Assembly (NCBI RefSeq): GCF_000368045.1
Contig: NZ_KB849236.1
Coordinates: 789,731-853,730, forward strand
DNA length: 64,000 bases
Source of the DNA: Acinetobacter johnsonii CIP 64.6
Lineage (GTDB): Bacteria; Pseudomonadota; Gammaproteobacteria; Pseudomonadales; Moraxellaceae
Direction: 5' to 3'
Of the stretch, positions 35,344 through 44,995 are shown piece by piece. The notes below the pieces were generated by a model that was given only the letters and a program-made list of their open reading frames with translations, ran no database searches and had not been told where the DNA came from. The number at the start of each line of letters is the position of its first letter. Position 1 is the first letter of the stretch. The position numbers and the translations under genes were made by a program.

Positions 35344-36096
35344 ATGACCGATTCAGAAGATAAGCTTACTCTTCCAAAACATGTTGCCATCATCATGGAT
35401 GGCAACAATCGTTTTGCCAAAAAAAATGCAATGCAAAAGGGCGATGGTCACCGTGAAGGAAAAAATGTCCTGGACCCGATTGTAGAGCATTGTCGAAAAA
35501 GAAATATTCAAGCATTAACCGTTTTTGCTTTTTCGAGTGAAAATTGGAAGCGCCCTCAAGCTGAAGTTGATTTGCTCATGAAACTGTTGGAAGACACGAT
35601 TCATGAACAGTTGCCTCGTATGCATCAATATCAAATGTCTTTACGTTTTATTGGTGATCGTTCTAAATTATCTCCGCAATTGCGTGACTTAATGTTGCAT
35701 GCCGAACAAGACACTGCTAATTTCGACAAGATGACTTTGACCATCGCAATTAGTTACGGTGGGATGTGGGATATGGCGCATGCGGCTAAGCAGATTGCGC
35801 TTGCTGTTCAATCTCAAGCGTTAGATCCTGAGCAAATTGATGAACATATTTTTGGCCAATACGTAAGTTTGAGTGATTTACCGGCTGTGGATCTATTGAT
35901 TCGTACAGGTGGGGATTTTCGTTTATCGAACTTTATGTTGTGGCAAGCAGCTTATGCAGAGCTTTACTTCACTCCAACTCTTTGGCCAGAGTTCAGTGTA
36001 GAAGAGTTTGATGACGCCTTGGCTGTATTTGGTGGGCGTGAACGTCGTTTCGGGAAAACGACGGAACAAATTCTACAAGATAAAATTGAGAACTAA
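35344..36096 (+). CDS. uppS: Undecaprenyl diphosphate synthase (UppS/IspU)
   Basis: Cis-prenyltransferase making the C55 lipid carrier for peptidoglycan and LPS precursors; 250 residues. The five conserved regions are recognisable: IIMDGNNRFAKK, GHREG, FAFSSENWKRP, the helix with ISYGGMWDM, and LIRTGGDFRLSNFMLWQAAY. Two usually invariant positions of the first motif differ from the common DGNGRWA: Asn replaces Gly and Phe replaces Trp. The catalytic Asp is kept. It lies 8 bases after frr and 3 before cdsA. Confidence 0.94.
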   Translation: MTDSEDKLTLPKHVAIIMDGNNRFAKKNAMQKGDGHREGKNVLDPIVEHCRKRNIQALTVFAFSSENWKRPQAEVDLLMKLLEDTIHEQLPRMHQYQMSLRFIGDRSKLSPQLRDLMLHAEQDTANFDKMTLTIAISYGGMWDMAHAAKQIALAVQSQALDPEQIDEHIFGQYVSLSDLPAVDLLIRTGGDFRLSNFMLWQAAYAELYFTPTLWPEFSVEEFDDALAVFGGRERRFGKTTEQILQDKIEN

Positions 36097-36099
36097 TAA

Positions 36100-36924
36100 A
36101 TGTTAGAGCGGATTATAACCGCATTGGTTTTGGTGGCCGTTGTACTGAGTTGTATGTTTGCAACCCAGTCACACTATCCAATGTTTGTGCTGATGATTAT
36201 TGCGGCAGGGGTTGCAGGCTATGAGTGGTTTAAACTCATGCCCCGTACAACAAAAAATGTTAATAAACCTCTAGTGTGGGGTTTTGGTTTACTAAGTGCT
36301 GGCCTTGCTACACTTGCTTTATACTTTACCGATATTGCGCTTCTACTTTGGGCTGCCTCTATCCTATGTTGGCTGCTCAGCCTGTATTGGGTTAAATCCT
36401 ATCCAAATTATGATGCTTGGTATAATTCAACCCTTAAGGTGGTTGGTATTGTTCTGATATCTTCAGCTGTGACCGCTATTTTTGCACTCTGGAAGATGTC
36501 TCCATGGTGGCTGATGTACCTGTTTTTATTGGTCTGGGGTGCTGACAGCGGGGCATACTTTGTTGGGCGTAAACTGGGTAAACGTAAACTTGCACCTGAA
36601 GTGAGTCCAAATAAATCGTTGGAAGGTCTCTATGGTGGTGTGATTACAGCCATGATCATCGTGGTCGCTGTTGAAATCCTCTATTTAGACCTAACGTACG
36701 CACAGCATTTATTATTTCTTATTTTATCTGTAGTGACTGTATTTAGCTCGGTGCTCGGTGATTTGTTTGAGTCTATGATTAAACGTCGTGCTGGAATTAA
36801 AGACTCAGGTCGTATTTTGCCAGGGCATGGTGGGGTGTTGGATCGTATTGACTCGCTACTGGCTGCTGCACCTATCTTTGCTGCGGGTGTATATGTGTTA
36901 AAACTTATTGGCGTAGATTTGTAA
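36100..36924 (+). CDS. cdsA: Phosphatidate cytidylyltransferase
   Basis: Makes CDP-diacylglycerol, precursor of all phospholipids, in the inner membrane. The 274 residues form about eight membrane segments. The C-terminal CDP-alcohol signature is clear: DLFESMIKRRAGIKDSG and PGHGGVLDRIDSLL. Start 3 bases after uppS; its stop codon directly abuts the dxr ATG, so translation is tightly coupled. Confidence 0.96.
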   Translation: MLERIITALVLVAVVLSCMFATQSHYPMFVLMIIAAGVAGYEWFKLMPRTTKNVNKPLVWGFGLLSAGLATLALYFTDIALLLWAASILCWLLSLYWVKSYPNYDAWYNSTLKVVGIVLISSAVTAIFALWKMSPWWLMYLFLLVWGADSGAYFVGRKLGKRKLAPEVSPNKSLEGLYGGVITAMIIVVAVEILYLDLTYAQHLLFLILSVVTVFSSVLGDLFESMIKRRAGIKDSGRILPGHGGVLDRIDSLLAAAPIFAAGVYVLKLIGVDL

Positions 36925-38121
36925 ATGTCTCAATCTGTTTGTATTTTGGGTGTGACGGGCTCGATTGGGCAGAGCACCTTAAAAATATTGCAACAACATG
37001 CTGAAAGCTACTCTGTGTTTGCTGTTACGGCACATAGTCGGATGCAAGAACTTGTTGATATTTGTCAGCAGTTTCAACCTAAAATTGCAGTTGTACCTCA
37101 AGTTAAAGTGGATGAACTGCGCCAGCTCCTAGTCGCAGCCAATTTACAAAACATTGAAATTTTGGCGGATGAGGCAGGCCTTATCGCGGTTGCTGAACAT
37201 CCAGAAGTGGATGTGGTAATGGCGGCCATTGTTGGCGCGGCAGGTTTAATGCCGACGCTAGCAGCGGTAAAGGCAGGAAAGCGTGTTCTTTTGGCAAATA
37301 AAGAAGCGCTGGTGATGTCGGGTGACATCATGATGCAGGCTGCTCATGATCATCAGGCTCTTTTACTGCCTGTGGACTCTGAGCATAATGCAATTTTCCA
37401 ATGCTTGCCGCAGACCTACTTACAAGCTGAGCGTCACGGACAGCCGAAACTCGGAGTCTCTGGTATTCTTCTGACCGCATCCGGTGGGCCATTTCTTAAG
37501 CATAGTTTAGATGAATTACATAATGTAACGGCTGCACAGGCGTGCAAACATCCTAATTGGTCCATGGGGCAGAAAATTTCGGTTGATTCGGCGACCCTCA
37601 TGAACAAAGGGTTAGAGCTAATTGAAGCTTGTCATCTTTTTTCAATCGAAGAACATTTTGTTACAGTAGTTGTGCATCCGCAGAGTATTATTCATTCCAT
37701 GGTGCAATATGTGGATGGTTCAACATTGGCGCAAATGGGAAATCCTGATATGTGTACGCCGATTGCACATGCGTTAGCATGGCCTGAGCGTATTCAAACC
37801 CATGTTCCAGCTTTAGATTTATTTAAAAATCATCAGTTGGATTTCCAAGCGCCTGATACGCATCGATTCCCTGCATTAAGCTTGGCACGTCAAGCGATGA
37901 AAACTGGGGGTACAGCCCCTGCGATTTTAAATGCAGCCAATGAAATTGCGGTTGCTGCATTTTTAAATCAACAGGTGGGGTTTATGGATATTCCTGCTAT
38001 TGTTGAACACACTTTGAATACCATCCCACATCAAGCAGCAACACAACTTGATGTTATTTTAGAAGCCGATCGAAACGCACGCCATGTTGCTCAGCAATAT
38101 GTGGTGAATATAGGAATTTAA
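36925..38121 (+). CDS. dxr: 1-deoxy-D-xylulose 5-phosphate reductoisomerase
   Basis: First committed step of the MEP isoprenoid pathway, converting DXP to MEP with NADPH. 398 residues. N-terminal nucleotide-binding GVTGSIGQSTLKIL; catalytic region with ANKEALVMSG, LPVDSEHNAIFQ and SVDSATLMNKGLELIEA. The metal-binding Asp and Glu are in VDSEHNA. The start codon follows the cdsA stop codon with no gap, and it is 2 bases before rseP. Confidence 0.97.
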   Translation: MSQSVCILGVTGSIGQSTLKILQQHAESYSVFAVTAHSRMQELVDICQQFQPKIAVVPQVKVDELRQLLVAANLQNIEILADEAGLIAVAEHPEVDVVMAAIVGAAGLMPTLAAVKAGKRVLLANKEALVMSGDIMMQAAHDHQALLLPVDSEHNAIFQCLPQTYLQAERHGQPKLGVSGILLTASGGPFLKHSLDELHNVTAAQACKHPNWSMGQKISVDSATLMNKGLELIEACHLFSIEEHFVTVVVHPQSIIHSMVQYVDGSTLAQMGNPDMCTPIAHALAWPERIQTHVPALDLFKNHQLDFQAPDTHRFPALSLARQAMKTGGTAPAILNAANEIAVAAFLNQQVGFMDIPAIVEHTLNTIPHQAATQLDVILEADRNARHVAQQYVVNIGI

Positions 38122-38123
38122 GC

Positions 38124-39479
38124 ATGAGCGCCTTGTTTATGATTGTTGCGGCAATTTTGCTTTTAGGCCCACTTATTGCAATACATGAGTTTGGGCACTA
38201 TTTTGTTGCGCGTAAATTGGGCGTAAAAGTTCTAGTTTATTCCATTGGTTTTGGACCGACGGTTTTAAAGTGGACCTCTAAAAAGTCAGGTATTCAATAT
38301 CAGCTTTCGGCATTGCCCTTGGGTGGTTATGTTAAAATGCTGGATGAACGTGAAGGTGATGTTGCTGAAGAGGATGCGCCCAAAGCATTTAATCGTCAGT
38401 CACCTTGGAAGCGTATCGCAATTGTTGCAGCTGGCCCATTGATTAACTTGGCATTTGCAATCTTTCTGTTTTGGATTTTGTTTTTGCCTGCACAAGAGCA
38501 GTTGAATACACGTGTGGGTAAAGTGCTACCTAATACACCTGCCGCACAAGTTCAAATGCAAGTGGGCGATAAAATTACCGCTGTTGATGGCTTAACGACA
38601 CCCACTTGGGAAAAATTGAATTTTGCCTTGGTTGATCGGGTGGGCGAAACAGGATCAATCCAAATTCAGGCCGAACGTGCGGGACAAGTTAAGACATTTA
38701 GTTTGCCTATTCAAAACTTCTTGAAAGATCAAACACAATCTCCGCTTGATGTTCTTGGTTTTACGCCTTATCGACCTAAAATTCCTGCGGTTGTAACTAA
38801 GTTGAGCGAAGATGGCGCAGCCATTCGTCAGGGTATGCAGCAAGGTGACAAAATAGTCGCAATTGATGGCATCAAGATGAATGATTGGTTTGATGTGGTA
38901 CAAGTGGTTCAAGCCTCGCCTGAGAAATTGTTAAAAATTGATGTGCTTCGTCAAAATCAATTGGTACAACTTGAAGTGATGCCACAAGGTAAACGCGACA
39001 ATATGGGCAAGGTTTCTGGTGTCTTAGGTGTACAAAGTGACCCTGGGAAAATCAGTATTCCTACAGAATATAAACAAACGATACAATATAATCCTGCCGA
39101 AGCCTTCATGATGGCGGTAGATAAAACCGGTCAACTGTCGAGTATGATTTTGAACTCGATTGTAAAAATGGTGCGCGGTTTGATTGGTCTAGACAACCTA
39201 TCAGGACCGATCACGATTGCCAAAGTCGCAGGACAAAGTGCGGAAATGGGTTGGCAAACTTTTATCTCATTTATGGCATTGATGAGTGTAAGTTTAGGGA
39301 TATTAAATTTATTGCCTATTCCTATGCTTGATGGTGGACATTTGGTCTATTATTTTATAGAACTAATACGTGGTAAACCTGTTTCTGAACAAATACAATT
39401 GGTTGGTTTAAAAATTGGTATGGTATTGCTCGGAAGTATGATGCTTTTGGCACTATTCAATGATTTTATGCGTTTGTAA
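38124..39479 (+). CDS. rseP: Site-2 protease RseP
   Basis: Intramembrane zinc metalloprotease that cleaves anti-sigma factors and remnant signal peptides. Active site HEFGH at residues 21-25 in the first membrane helix and the second-half LLPIPMLDGGH motif (LDG). Two PDZ domains lie between the membrane segments (about residues 115-300). 451 residues. It is in the usual place between dxr and bamA. Confidence 0.96.
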   Translation: MSALFMIVAAILLLGPLIAIHEFGHYFVARKLGVKVLVYSIGFGPTVLKWTSKKSGIQYQLSALPLGGYVKMLDEREGDVAEEDAPKAFNRQSPWKRIAIVAAGPLINLAFAIFLFWILFLPAQEQLNTRVGKVLPNTPAAQVQMQVGDKITAVDGLTTPTWEKLNFALVDRVGETGSIQIQAERAGQVKTFSLPIQNFLKDQTQSPLDVLGFTPYRPKIPAVVTKLSEDGAAIRQGMQQGDKIVAIDGIKMNDWFDVVQVVQASPEKLLKIDVLRQNQLVQLEVMPQGKRDNMGKVSGVLGVQSDPGKISIPTEYKQTIQYNPAEAFMMAVDKTGQLSSMILNSIVKMVRGLIGLDNLSGPITIAKVAGQSAEMGWQTFISFMALMSVSLGILNLLPIPMLDGGHLVYYFIELIRGKPVSEQIQLVGLKIGMVLLGSMMLLALFNDFMRL

Positions 39480-39524
39480 AAAAGCGTAGATACGGAATTA
39501 AATTTTACATCGGAAAAAACTGGC

Positions 39525-42059
39525 ATGCAGCACACACATTTATTTATGCCTTTGGCGCTCATCAGTGCTATGGCAACAGTACAACAAGTATATGCAGCAG
39601 AAGATTATATAGTACGTGATATTAAGGTTGATGGACTTGTTCGTTTAACGCCAGCAAATATCTATGGAATGATTCCGTTGAATAGTGGGGATCGTGTGAG
39701 CGATGCAGCACTTGCCAATGCCATTCGTAGTTTATATGCAACAGGTTTGTTTGATGACATTAAAACAGAAAAGCAGGGTGATACGCTGGTTTTCAAAGTT
39801 GTCGAACGTCCACTAATTTCTAAAGTTGAATTTAAAGGTAATAAACTCATTCCTAAAGAGGCCTTGGAAGAAGGCTTGAAGAAGATGGGGATTACCGAAG
39901 GTGAAGTGCTGAAAAAATCAGCGCTACAGACGGTTGAGTCTGAGCTTGAACAACAGTACATGCAGCAAGGTCGTTATGATGCTGATGTTAAAGTTGTGAC
40001 AACAGCGAAGCCGAATAACCGTGTAGATCTTACTATTGAATTTGTTGAAGGTAAGGCTGCAAAAGTTGTAGATATCAATATTATTGGTAATACGGTATTT
40101 AAAGAAAGCGAAATTGAACAAGCGTTTGCGGTAAAAGAAAGTGGTTGGACGTCCATTATTTCACGTAATGACCGTTATGCACGTGAAAAGATGGCTGCAA
40201 GCTTAGAGTCTTTACGTGCACTTTATTTAAACAAAGGCTATATCAACTTTAATATCAATCACTCAAGCTTAAATTTAAGTGAAGATAAAAAGAATATTTT
40301 TGTTGAAGTTTCAGTGGATGAAGGCGAACAGTTTAAATTTGGCGAAACCAAATTTTTGGGCGATGCTTTATACACGCCAGCAGAGCTGAAAGCGTTACAA
40401 ATATATAAAGATGGCGATATCTATTCACAAGAAAAAGTGAATGCGGTTAAACAGTTGCTTCTACGTAAATACGGTAATGCAGGTTATTACTATGCAGAAG
40501 TGAACGTCGTGCCTCAGATTGATAAAGAAACTCATCTGGTGGATTTAAATTATTATGTGAATCCAGGTCAGCAAGTAACTGTGCGTCGTATTAACTTTAC
40601 CGGCAACACGAAAACTGCGGATGAAGTATTACGTCGTGAAATGCGCCAAATGGAAGGTGCACTCGCAAGTAATGAGAAAATTGATTTATCTAAAGTTCGT
40701 TTAGAGCGTACAGGCTTCTTTAAGACTGTAGATATCAAGCCTGCACGTGTTCCGAACACAGCCGACCAAGTTGATTTAAATATTAATGTTGAAGAGCAGC
40801 ACTCAGGTACCAGTACTTTAGCAGTTGGTTTCTCGCAAAGCGGTGGTATAACCTTCCAAGCGGGTTTAAGTCAAACCAATTTCATGGGTACAGGTAACTC
40901 TGTTGCTATTGATTTATCCCGCTCAGAAACACAAGATTATTACAACCTAAGTGTGACGGACCCGTACTTTACGATTGATGGTGTACGTCGTGGTTATAAC
41001 ATGTACTACCGTAAAACCAAGTTGGATGAAGACTATAACGTCAATAACTATGTGACGGACAGTTTTGGTGGTGGTATTAACTTCGGTTATCCAATTGATG
41101 AAAACCAAAGCATCAGTGCGGGTTTAAACATCGACCAAACTGAAGTCACCACAGGTCCGTATGTATCGACCTATGTACGTGATTACTTGTTGGCGCATGG
41201 CGGTAAGGCAACTGGCAAAGCTGAAGATGTTTGTATTGGTACTATAGAAAACTTGTATGAGGATACTGCTAATCCAACAAAAATAACTGGTACGAAATGT
41301 AATGGTCAGACTGTTGATTATGATAATGAATTTAACGGTGATTTCCTAACGTATAACTTAAACTTGGGTTGGTCATATAACACCTTAAACCGTCCGGTGT
41401 TCCCGACATCTGGTATGTCGCATCGTATTAATGGTGAAATTGCATTACCCGGTAGTGATGTTGAATATCAAAAGCTGACATATGATGCTCAGGCGTACTT
41501 CCCGCTTGCGAAAGATTTTGTGTTACGTGGCTATGGTAAGTTGGGTTATGGTAATGATTTACCATTCTATAAAAACTTCTATGCAGGTGGTTTTGGTTCG
41601 GTACGTGGTTATGATAACAGTACCTTAGGTCCGAAATACCCAGGCGTAACTTATAGTGAATCAAGATCTAAAGATAATGACTATGAGGAAGTGGGTGGTA
41701 ACGCATTGATCCAATTTGGTACAGAATTGGCTTTGCCTTTACCATTTAAAGGAGATTGGACACGTCAAGTTCGCCCAGTTATCTTTGCTGAAGGTGCGCA
41801 AGTGTTTGATACACAGTGTGATGTTCCATCTGGTCAGTTATATATGACTGGAAGTAAAACTGATGCTGGTGTAGATGCGAAGCAATACTGTAAAGACAAC
41901 TTCGGTTTCGAGCTTGATAACATGCGCTATAGCGTGGGCGTAGGCTTTACTTGGATTACGATGATTGGTCCATTGTCTCTCAGCTATGCATATCCATTGA
42001 ATGATAAAGAAGGCGATGAAACAAAGAATATTCAATTTGAAATCGGTCGTACCTTCTAA
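39525..42059 (+). CDS. bamA: Outer-membrane protein assembly factor BamA
   Basis: Essential beta-barrel insertase. Signal peptide ends near residue 25 (QQVYA before AED). Five POTRA domains cover about residues 26-425, then the 16-strand barrel. The lid-loop motif VRGY is near residue 692. The C-terminus ends in FEIGRTF with terminal Phe. 844 residues. Cysteine pairs C570/C592 and C765/C789 lie in loops, and the first loop is locally AT-rich and looks variable. Surrounded by rseP and skp, the standard order. Confidence 0.97.
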   Translation: MQHTHLFMPLALISAMATVQQVYAAEDYIVRDIKVDGLVRLTPANIYGMIPLNSGDRVSDAALANAIRSLYATGLFDDIKTEKQGDTLVFKVVERPLISKVEFKGNKLIPKEALEEGLKKMGITEGEVLKKSALQTVESELEQQYMQQGRYDADVKVVTTAKPNNRVDLTIEFVEGKAAKVVDINIIGNTVFKESEIEQAFAVKESGWTSIISRNDRYAREKMAASLESLRALYLNKGYINFNINHSSLNLSEDKKNIFVEVSVDEGEQFKFGETKFLGDALYTPAELKALQIYKDGDIYSQEKVNAVKQLLLRKYGNAGYYYAEVNVVPQIDKETHLVDLNYYVNPGQQVTVRRINFTGNTKTADEVLRREMRQMEGALASNEKIDLSKVRLERTGFFKTVDIKPARVPNTADQVDLNINVEEQHSGTSTLAVGFSQSGGITFQAGLSQTNFMGTGNSVAIDLSRSETQDYYNLSVTDPYFTIDGVRRGYNMYYRKTKLDEDYNVNNYVTDSFGGGINFGYPIDENQSISAGLNIDQTEVTTGPYVSTYVRDYLLAHGGKATGKAEDVCIGTIENLYEDTANPTKITGTKCNGQTVDYDNEFNGDFLTYNLNLGWSYNTLNRPVFPTSGMSHRINGEIALPGSDVEYQKLTYDAQAYFPLAKDFVLRGYGKLGYGNDLPFYKNFYAGGFGSVRGYDNSTLGPKYPGVTYSESRSKDNDYEEVGGNALIQFGTELALPLPFKGDWTRQVRPVIFAEGAQVFDTQCDVPSGQLYMTGSKTDAGVDAKQYCKDNFGFELDNMRYSVGVGFTWITMIGPLSLSYAYPLNDKEGDETKNIQFEIGRTF

Positions 42060-42092
42060 GGTCGACCTTTTCTCTACATGAAAGATATCAAT

Positions 42093-42587
42093 ATGAAAAA
42101 ACTTTTTACAGCTTTAACACTTACAGCATTAACTTCTACAGTGGCGAATGCTGCTGGCTATGGTGTGGTGGATCTTGAGCGTGTTGTTGAAAATAGTAGC
42201 TATTTAAAACAGCAAAATTCGAGTTTTCAACAGAAAATTCAACCGCAAAGCACCAAGCTTGATCAACTCAGTAAAGAGCTTCAAGACTTACAACAGCGTT
42301 TACAAACAGGTGATAAGCTGAGCGCTGCGGATAAGCAAAAAATGGTGACTCAGTATCAAACCAAAATGAACGAGTTCAATACTTTACAACAAACCATGCA
42401 AAGCAGTGTGCAAAGCTCTATTCAGCAAGTACGTACTGTATTTGATGGTCGTGTAAAGCAGGTTGCTGAACAATTGCGTAAAGAAAATCAATTAGATGTT
42501 GTTTTGAATAAAAACTCAGCACTTGCCTATGACGCTAAGTATGATTTAACTGATAAAATGATTCAAAAGGTTAACGCAATTAAGTAA
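42093..42587 (+). CDS. skp: Periplasmic chaperone Skp/OmpH
   Basis: Trimeric 'jellyfish' chaperone for unfolded outer-membrane proteins. Signal peptide MKKLFTALTLTALTSTVANA. Mature part begins GYGVVDLERVVE and is mainly coiled coil (long Q/K/L-rich helices to about residue 125), ending with the short beta segment. An in-frame ATG at 42078 adds five residues; 42093 gives the normal signal peptide. It lies 18-33 bases after bamA. Confidence 0.9.
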   Translation: MKKLFTALTLTALTSTVANAAGYGVVDLERVVENSSYLKQQNSSFQQKIQPQSTKLDQLSKELQDLQQRLQTGDKLSAADKQKMVTQYQTKMNEFNTLQQTMQSSVQSSIQQVRTVFDGRVKQVAEQLRKENQLDVVLNKNSALAYDAKYDLTDKMIQKVNAIK

Positions 42588-42590
42588 TCA

Positions 42591-43658
42591 ATGAATCCTC
42601 AACAGTACCGCTTAGAAGATCTTGCTCGTCTCGTCCAAGGTGAGTGTGTAGGTCAAGCTGATTTAATCCTTAAGGGATTAGCAAGTCTAGATTCGGCAGA
42701 GTCTAGACATCTTGCATTTGTAAATGGTGAAAAGTACTTAGAGCAAGCACAGCAGTCTAAAGCTGGAGCATTCATTGTTACAGCAGATCTGAAAAATCAC
42801 TTGGTTGAACATCAAAACTTTATTGTTGTTGCCAATCCTTATTTAGCCTTTGCGATTTTGACCCATGCTTTTGAGGCCAAACACACTGAGCAGGGCATTG
42901 AAAGCACTGCACAGATACATCCTTCTGCAATCATCTCAGATACTGCTTATATTGGTCATTATGTGGTCATTGGTGAAAATTGCGTTGTTGGCGATGATAC
43001 GATTATCCATTCCCATGTCAGCATACATGATGGTGTTGAAATTGGCCGCGGTGGTTTAATTGAATCACATGTAAATCTGATGTCATGCAAAATTGGTGAT
43101 CGTGTCCGTATTCATGCCAATACTGTGATTGGTAGTGAAGGTTTTGGTTTTGCCCCTTATCAAGGGAAATGGCATCGAATTGCTCAATTGGGTTCGGTCA
43201 TCATTGGAAATGATGTACGGATTGGTTCAAATTGTAGTATTGATCGCGGTGCATTGGATGACACAATTTTGGAAGAAGGTGTCATTATTGATAACCTTGT
43301 GCAAATCGCCCATAACGCTAAAATTGGTGCCAATTCGGCTTTTGCTGCCAATACTGCAATAGCCGGTAGTACAACCATTGGCAAAAATTGCATCGTAGGT
43401 GGTGGGTCTGCAATTGCAGGGCACCTAAATATTGTTGATAATGTCACTTTAACTGGAATGTCAATGGTCACAAATAATATTTCTGTGGCTGGAACGTATT
43501 CTTCAGGAATTGGGCTGTTTGAAAATCAAAAGTGGAAACGCACCGTTGTTCGTTTAAGACAATTAGCAGATGTGCCATTGACCCAATTGGTAAAAAAACT
43601 TGATCATATGCAGGCTCAAATCGAGTCCCTTGAATCAACAATTAAATTGCGTAAATAG
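42591..43658 (+). CDS. lpxD: UDP-3-O-(3-hydroxyacyl)glucosamine N-acyltransferase
   Basis: Third step of lipid A synthesis. N-terminal uridine-binding domain (YRLEDLARLVQGE...) to about residue 100, then left-handed beta-helix hexapeptide repeats (for example IGENCVVGDDTII). The catalytic His is in IAHNAKIG. C-terminal helix with KLDHMQAQIESLE. 355 residues. It starts 3 bases after skp and ends 4 bases before fabZ. Confidence 0.96.
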   Translation: MNPQQYRLEDLARLVQGECVGQADLILKGLASLDSAESRHLAFVNGEKYLEQAQQSKAGAFIVTADLKNHLVEHQNFIVVANPYLAFAILTHAFEAKHTEQGIESTAQIHPSAIISDTAYIGHYVVIGENCVVGDDTIIHSHVSIHDGVEIGRGGLIESHVNLMSCKIGDRVRIHANTVIGSEGFGFAPYQGKWHRIAQLGSVIIGNDVRIGSNCSIDRGALDDTILEEGVIIDNLVQIAHNAKIGANSAFAANTAIAGSTTIGKNCIVGGGSAIAGHLNIVDNVTLTGMSMVTNNISVAGTYSSGIGLFENQKWKRTVVRLRQLADVPLTQLVKKLDHMQAQIESLESTIKLRK

Positions 43659-43662
43659 AAAT

Positions 43663-44151
43663 ATGATGACTGAGTCGAATTCTACTAGTTTCACGAAACC
43701 TGAATTGCCAATGACGATTCAAACCATTCGTGAGTACTTACCACACCGCTATCCTTTTTTATTGGTCGATCGTGTTGTTGATGTGACTGAAAATGGAATT
43801 GTGGCGTATAAAAATGTGTCTATTAATGAAGAGTTTCTTCAAGGCCATTTCCCTAATTATCCAATTATGCCTGGTGTTTTGATTGTCGAAGCATTAGCGC
43901 AAGTCTCAGGTATTCTTGGTTTCATCATGAATAATGAGAAACCGAGTGAAGGTTCTTTGTTCTTGTTCGCAGGTGCAGAGAAAGTTCGCTTTAAAAAGCA
44001 AGTCGTTGCAGGCGACCAATTGGTGTTAAAATCAGAATTGGTCATGCAGAAACGTGGTATTTACAAATATAATTGTATTGCCACAGTTGACGGTGTAGTA
44101 GCAGCATCTGCGGAAATTATGGTTTCGCATCAGAAAATAGAGCAATCATGA
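43663..44151 (+). CDS. fabZ: 3-hydroxyacyl-[acyl-carrier-protein] dehydratase FabZ
   Basis: Dehydratase of fatty-acid elongation, hot-dog fold. Catalytic His62 in GHFPNYPIMPGVLIVEALAQ and Glu76. Preceded by LPHRYPFLLVDRV, the family N-terminal signature. The start is taken at the ATG pair at 43663 (162 residues); longer frames would run back into lpxD. Its last codons overlap the lpxA start in an ATGA, so the two are translationally coupled. This placement balances fatty acid and lipid A supply. Confidence 0.95.
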   Translation: MMTESNSTSFTKPELPMTIQTIREYLPHRYPFLLVDRVVDVTENGIVAYKNVSINEEFLQGHFPNYPIMPGVLIVEALAQVSGILGFIMNNEKPSEGSLFLFAGAEKVRFKKQVVAGDQLVLKSELVMQKRGIYKYNCIATVDGVVAASAEIMVSHQKIEQS

Positions 44152-44936
44152 GCAATAACGAATTTATTCACCCAACAGCAATCATCGATGCATCTGCCGT
44201 GATTGCAGCAGATGCAAAGATTGGACCATATTGTATTATTGGTCCAAATGTCACTATTGGTGCGGGTACGCAGTTACATTCGCATGTGGTGGTCGGTGGT
44301 TATACGCGTATTGGAGAAAAAAATGAAATTTTCCAATTCGCAAGCGTGGGTGAGGTCTGCCAAGATCTAAAATATGCAGGTGAAGAAACCTGGTTAGAAA
44401 TTGGTGACCATAATAAAATTCGTGAGCATTGTAGTTTACACCGTGGTACGGTTCAGGATCACGGTATAACCAAGATTGGTAGCCATAATTTATTGATGGT
44501 GAATACACATATTGCGCACGACTGCGTGGTCGGTGATCATAATATTTTTGCAAACAATGTCGGCGTAGCTGGTCATGTTCATGTTGGTGACTATGTGATT
44601 GTCGGCGGTAACTCGGGTATACACCAATTCTGTAAGATTGATTCTTATAGCATGATTGGTGGCGCATCATTGATTGTAAAAGATGTCCCTGCTTATGTGA
44701 TGGTTTCTGGTAATCCTGCACATGCTTTTGCGATGAATGTTGAAGGCATGCGTCGTAAGGGTTGGTCTAAAAATGTGATTCAAGGTTTACGTACTGCATT
44801 TAAACTGATCTATAAAGAAGGTTTAACGACAGAGCAGGCTTTAGAACGTATCCGTGCAGAAATTTTGCCTGAAGTTGCTGAGGTACAGCTGCTTATTGAC
44901 TCGTTAGAACAGTCAGAGCGTGGCATTGTGCGTTAA
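44148..44936 (+). CDS. lpxA: UDP-N-acetylglucosamine O-acyltransferase
   Basis: First step of lipid A synthesis. Left-handed beta-helix of hexapeptide repeats over residues 1-190 with catalytic His124 in HIAHDCVVGD, then a C-terminal helical domain (NVEGMRRKGWSKNVIQGLR). 262 residues, as in E. coli. Its ATG overlaps the fabZ stop codon. A bidirectional terminator ends the cluster; lpxB is not adjacent. Confidence 0.97.
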   Translation: MSNNEFIHPTAIIDASAVIAADAKIGPYCIIGPNVTIGAGTQLHSHVVVGGYTRIGEKNEIFQFASVGEVCQDLKYAGEETWLEIGDHNKIREHCSLHRGTVQDHGITKIGSHNLLMVNTHIAHDCVVGDHNIFANNVGVAGHVHVGDYVIVGGNSGIHQFCKIDSYSMIGGASLIVKDVPAYVMVSGNPAHAFAMNVEGMRRKGWSKNVIQGLRTAFKLIYKEGLTTEQALERIRAEILPEVAEVQLLIDSLEQSERGIVR

Positions 44937-44951
44937 GCTTATTCCAAAGAT

Positions 44952-44980
44952 AAAAAAAGACACTTCGCGTGTCTTTTTTT
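44952..44980. terminator. Bidirectional terminator, lpxA / ybgF
   Basis: A7-GACAC, loop ttcgc, GTGTC-T7. It lies between convergent genes and has the right flanks for both directions. Confidence 0.88.
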
Positions 44981-44995
44981 ATATCTATAGAAAAA

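Noticed and set aside
44254..44721. Long minus-strand open frame inside lpxA (and similar antisense frames inside tamB, acnB and ntrC)
   Set aside because: They lie opposite clearly conserved genes, have no ribosome-binding sites and no recognisable protein sequence.
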